Positions 5,051 to 6,003 of a stretch of 6,003 nt of DNA are shown in pieces. The stretch comes from Paracoccaceae bacterium. GTDB taxonomy: Bacteria; Pseudomonadota; Alphaproteobacteria; Rhodobacterales; Rhodobacteraceae. Positions within the stretch are counted from its first letter, which is position 1, and every line of letters starts with the position of its first letter. The position numbers were made by a program, and so were the translations under genes. The stretch lies in contig JAESQH010000122.1 of assembly GCA_016765235.1 (NCBI GenBank), positions 11,967 to 17,969 on the forward strand, written 5' to 3'. A model generated the notes under the pieces. It was not told the DNA's origin. It was given only the letters and a program-made list of their open reading frames with translations, and made no database searches.

Positions 5051-5866
5051 ATGAGAATTTTGTTTTTAGGTGATGTCGTTGGCCGCACAGGTCGCAAGGC
5101 AATTAGCGATCATTTGGGGCGGTTACGTGTTGAGTGGCGGCTCGATTTTATTGTGGTTAACGGGGAAAATGCCACGGGTGGCAATGGCCTGAACCGTGGG
5201 CATGCGCAGGGCATTCTGGATGCGGGCGCGGATTGTATTACGCTGGGCGATCACGCGTTTGACCAGCGCGATATGATGACCGCGATCACGCAGGAAAGCC
5301 GGATTATTCGACCGCTGAATTATGCGCCCAAAGCGCCCGGGGTTGGGGCGCGGATGTTTACTGCGCAGAACGGCCAGAAGGTTTTCGTGGCGCAGGCTTT
5401 GGGGCAGGTGTTTATGAAACGGCCGTTTGCGGACCCGTTTTCGGCGCTTGATGCGGAGCTGAAGAAAGCACCGCTGGGCGGGTTGGCCGATGCGGTGATC
5501 GTGGATTTCCACGCCGAGGCGACATCGGAAAAAGTGGCGATGGGGCATTGGCTGGACGGGCGGGCCTCGCTTGTGGTTGGTACGCATACGCATGTTCCAA
5601 CGTCTGACACACAGATTTTGGCGCATGGCACGGCGGTACAATCGGATGCGGGAATGTGCGGCGATTACGACAGTGTCATAGGGATGGAGAAGTTGGAGCC
5701 CATGCGGCGGTTCGTGACGGGTATGTCTAAGGGCAGGTTTACGCCGGCTGAAGGCGAAGCGACCCTTTCAGGCGTATTCATCGAGACGGATAAATCCGGC
5801 AAAGCCATTCAAGCACTGCCCGTGCGCGTCGGTGGGCGCCTTTCGCAGGCTGGACCAACCGATTGA
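5051..5866 (+). CDS. YmdB/TIGR00282-family metallophosphoesterase
   Basis: A 271-residue cytoplasmic calcineurin-like phosphoesterase. The Bacillus subtilis relative YmdB is a 2',3'-cyclic nucleotide phosphodiesterase; the substrate here is unproven. Dimetal-site motifs are visible: Asp8 in FLGDVVG, Glu39 and Asn40 in VVNGENATGG, TLGDHAFDQRD with His68, His154 in VDFHAEATSEK, and His179 and His181 in GTHTHVPTSD. Position 67 is Asp where relatives commonly have Asn (GNH), a possible clade variant. The start at 5051 is preferred over an in-frame ATG at 4979 because MRILFLGDVVG is the family N-terminus and the longer form would begin inside the tRNA-Gly promoter. No ribosome site precedes it. 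The stop overlaps the next gene by four bases, so the two are probably co-transcribed. Confidence 0.93.
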   Translation: MRILFLGDVVGRTGRKAISDHLGRLRVEWRLDFIVVNGENATGGNGLNRGHAQGILDAGADCITLGDHAFDQRDMMTAITQESRIIRPLNYAPKAPGVGARMFTAQNGQKVFVAQALGQVFMKRPFADPFSALDAELKKAPLGGLADAVIVDFHAEATSEKVAMGHWLDGRASLVVGTHTHVPTSDTQILAHGTAVQSDAGMCGDYDSVIGMEKLEPMRRFVTGMSKGRFTPAEGEATLSGVFIETDKSGKAIQALPVRVGGRLSQAGPTD

Positions 5867-6003
5867 GACGTCACGGCAGCCTGTATCTGGCGTTGTTCTT
5901 TATGGGGGCGACGTGGGGTGTGACGCCTGTGCTGGTGAAAGTTGCCGTTAATGCGGGGCATAACGCGATCGGAATGATTGTCTGGACCAATTTGGTTAGC
6001 CTT
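5863..6003 (+). CDS. DMT/EamA-family transporter, N-terminal part (cut by window end)
   Basis: The first 47 codons of a membrane protein. The segment LYLALFFMGATWGVTPVLVKVAV contains the first transmembrane helix and the W-G-x-x-P-V pattern typical of EamA (DMT superfamily) exporters, and NAIGMIVWTNLVSL begins the second helix. Family members have ten helices and export metabolites such as amino acids across the inner membrane; substrate unknown. The start is inferred as TTG at 5863, which shares TTGA with the upstream stop; the first in-frame ATG (5902) would remove part of helix 1. A weak TGGA at 5851-5854 could serve as ribosome site. It is likely translationally coupled to the phosphoesterase gene. 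Confidence 0.8.
   Translation, partial: MRRHGSLYLALFFMGATWGVTPVLVKVAVNAGHNAIGMIVWTNLVSL

Overview
The window looks like a chromosomal stretch of an alphaproteobacterium, most likely a marine Rhodobacterales (Roseobacter-group) species. The reasons are the moderately high GC, the overlapping aroK-aroB pair, the style of the Gly(CCC) tRNA, and a YmdB-type phosphoesterase followed by a DMT/EamA transporter. The taxonomic placement is inference from gene content and protein style; no database was searched.

Layout. Positions 35-1733 carry shikimate kinase (aroK) and 3-dehydroquinate synthase (aroB), which overlap and are surely co-transcribed. Between aroB and the next, convergent gene is a repeat-rich spacer (1734-1855). 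It holds four copies of an 11-bp tandem unit, the last running into a T-run like a terminator, and the array is bracketed by a perfect 14-bp direct repeat. Two minus-strand genes follow: a small exported protein with Yx(F/W/Y)xxD motifs (1856-2239), and upstream of it a radical SAM enzyme with six extra C-terminal cysteines (2316-3260).

Positions of about 3330-4660 are visibly AT-richer and look like an accessory insert. They carry one broken gene, a family 2 glycosyltransferase interrupted by two frameshifts (3605-4487). The insert ends next to a truncated 3' half of a threonine (GGT) tRNA gene (4668-4721, minus strand). That fragment is followed by a short segment with 11-bp-spaced direct repeats and then an intact glycine (CCC) tRNA gene (4889-4963, minus strand). 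A tRNA 3' half beside short direct repeats is what a decayed integration site of a tRNA-targeting mobile element would leave.

From 5051 onward the core genome resumes with a ymdB-family metallophosphoesterase. Its best promoter sits so close to the ATG that the transcript may be leaderless. It overlaps by 4 bp the start of a DMT-family transporter that runs off the window end.

The two core blocks (chorismate pathway; phosphoesterase plus transporter) are ordinary. The unusual content is the repeat-bracketed spacer after aroB, the radical SAM/exported protein pair, the decayed glycosyltransferase and the tRNA-Thr scar. I saw no CRISPR array, no intact transposase or integrase, and no clearly new defence or biosynthetic system.
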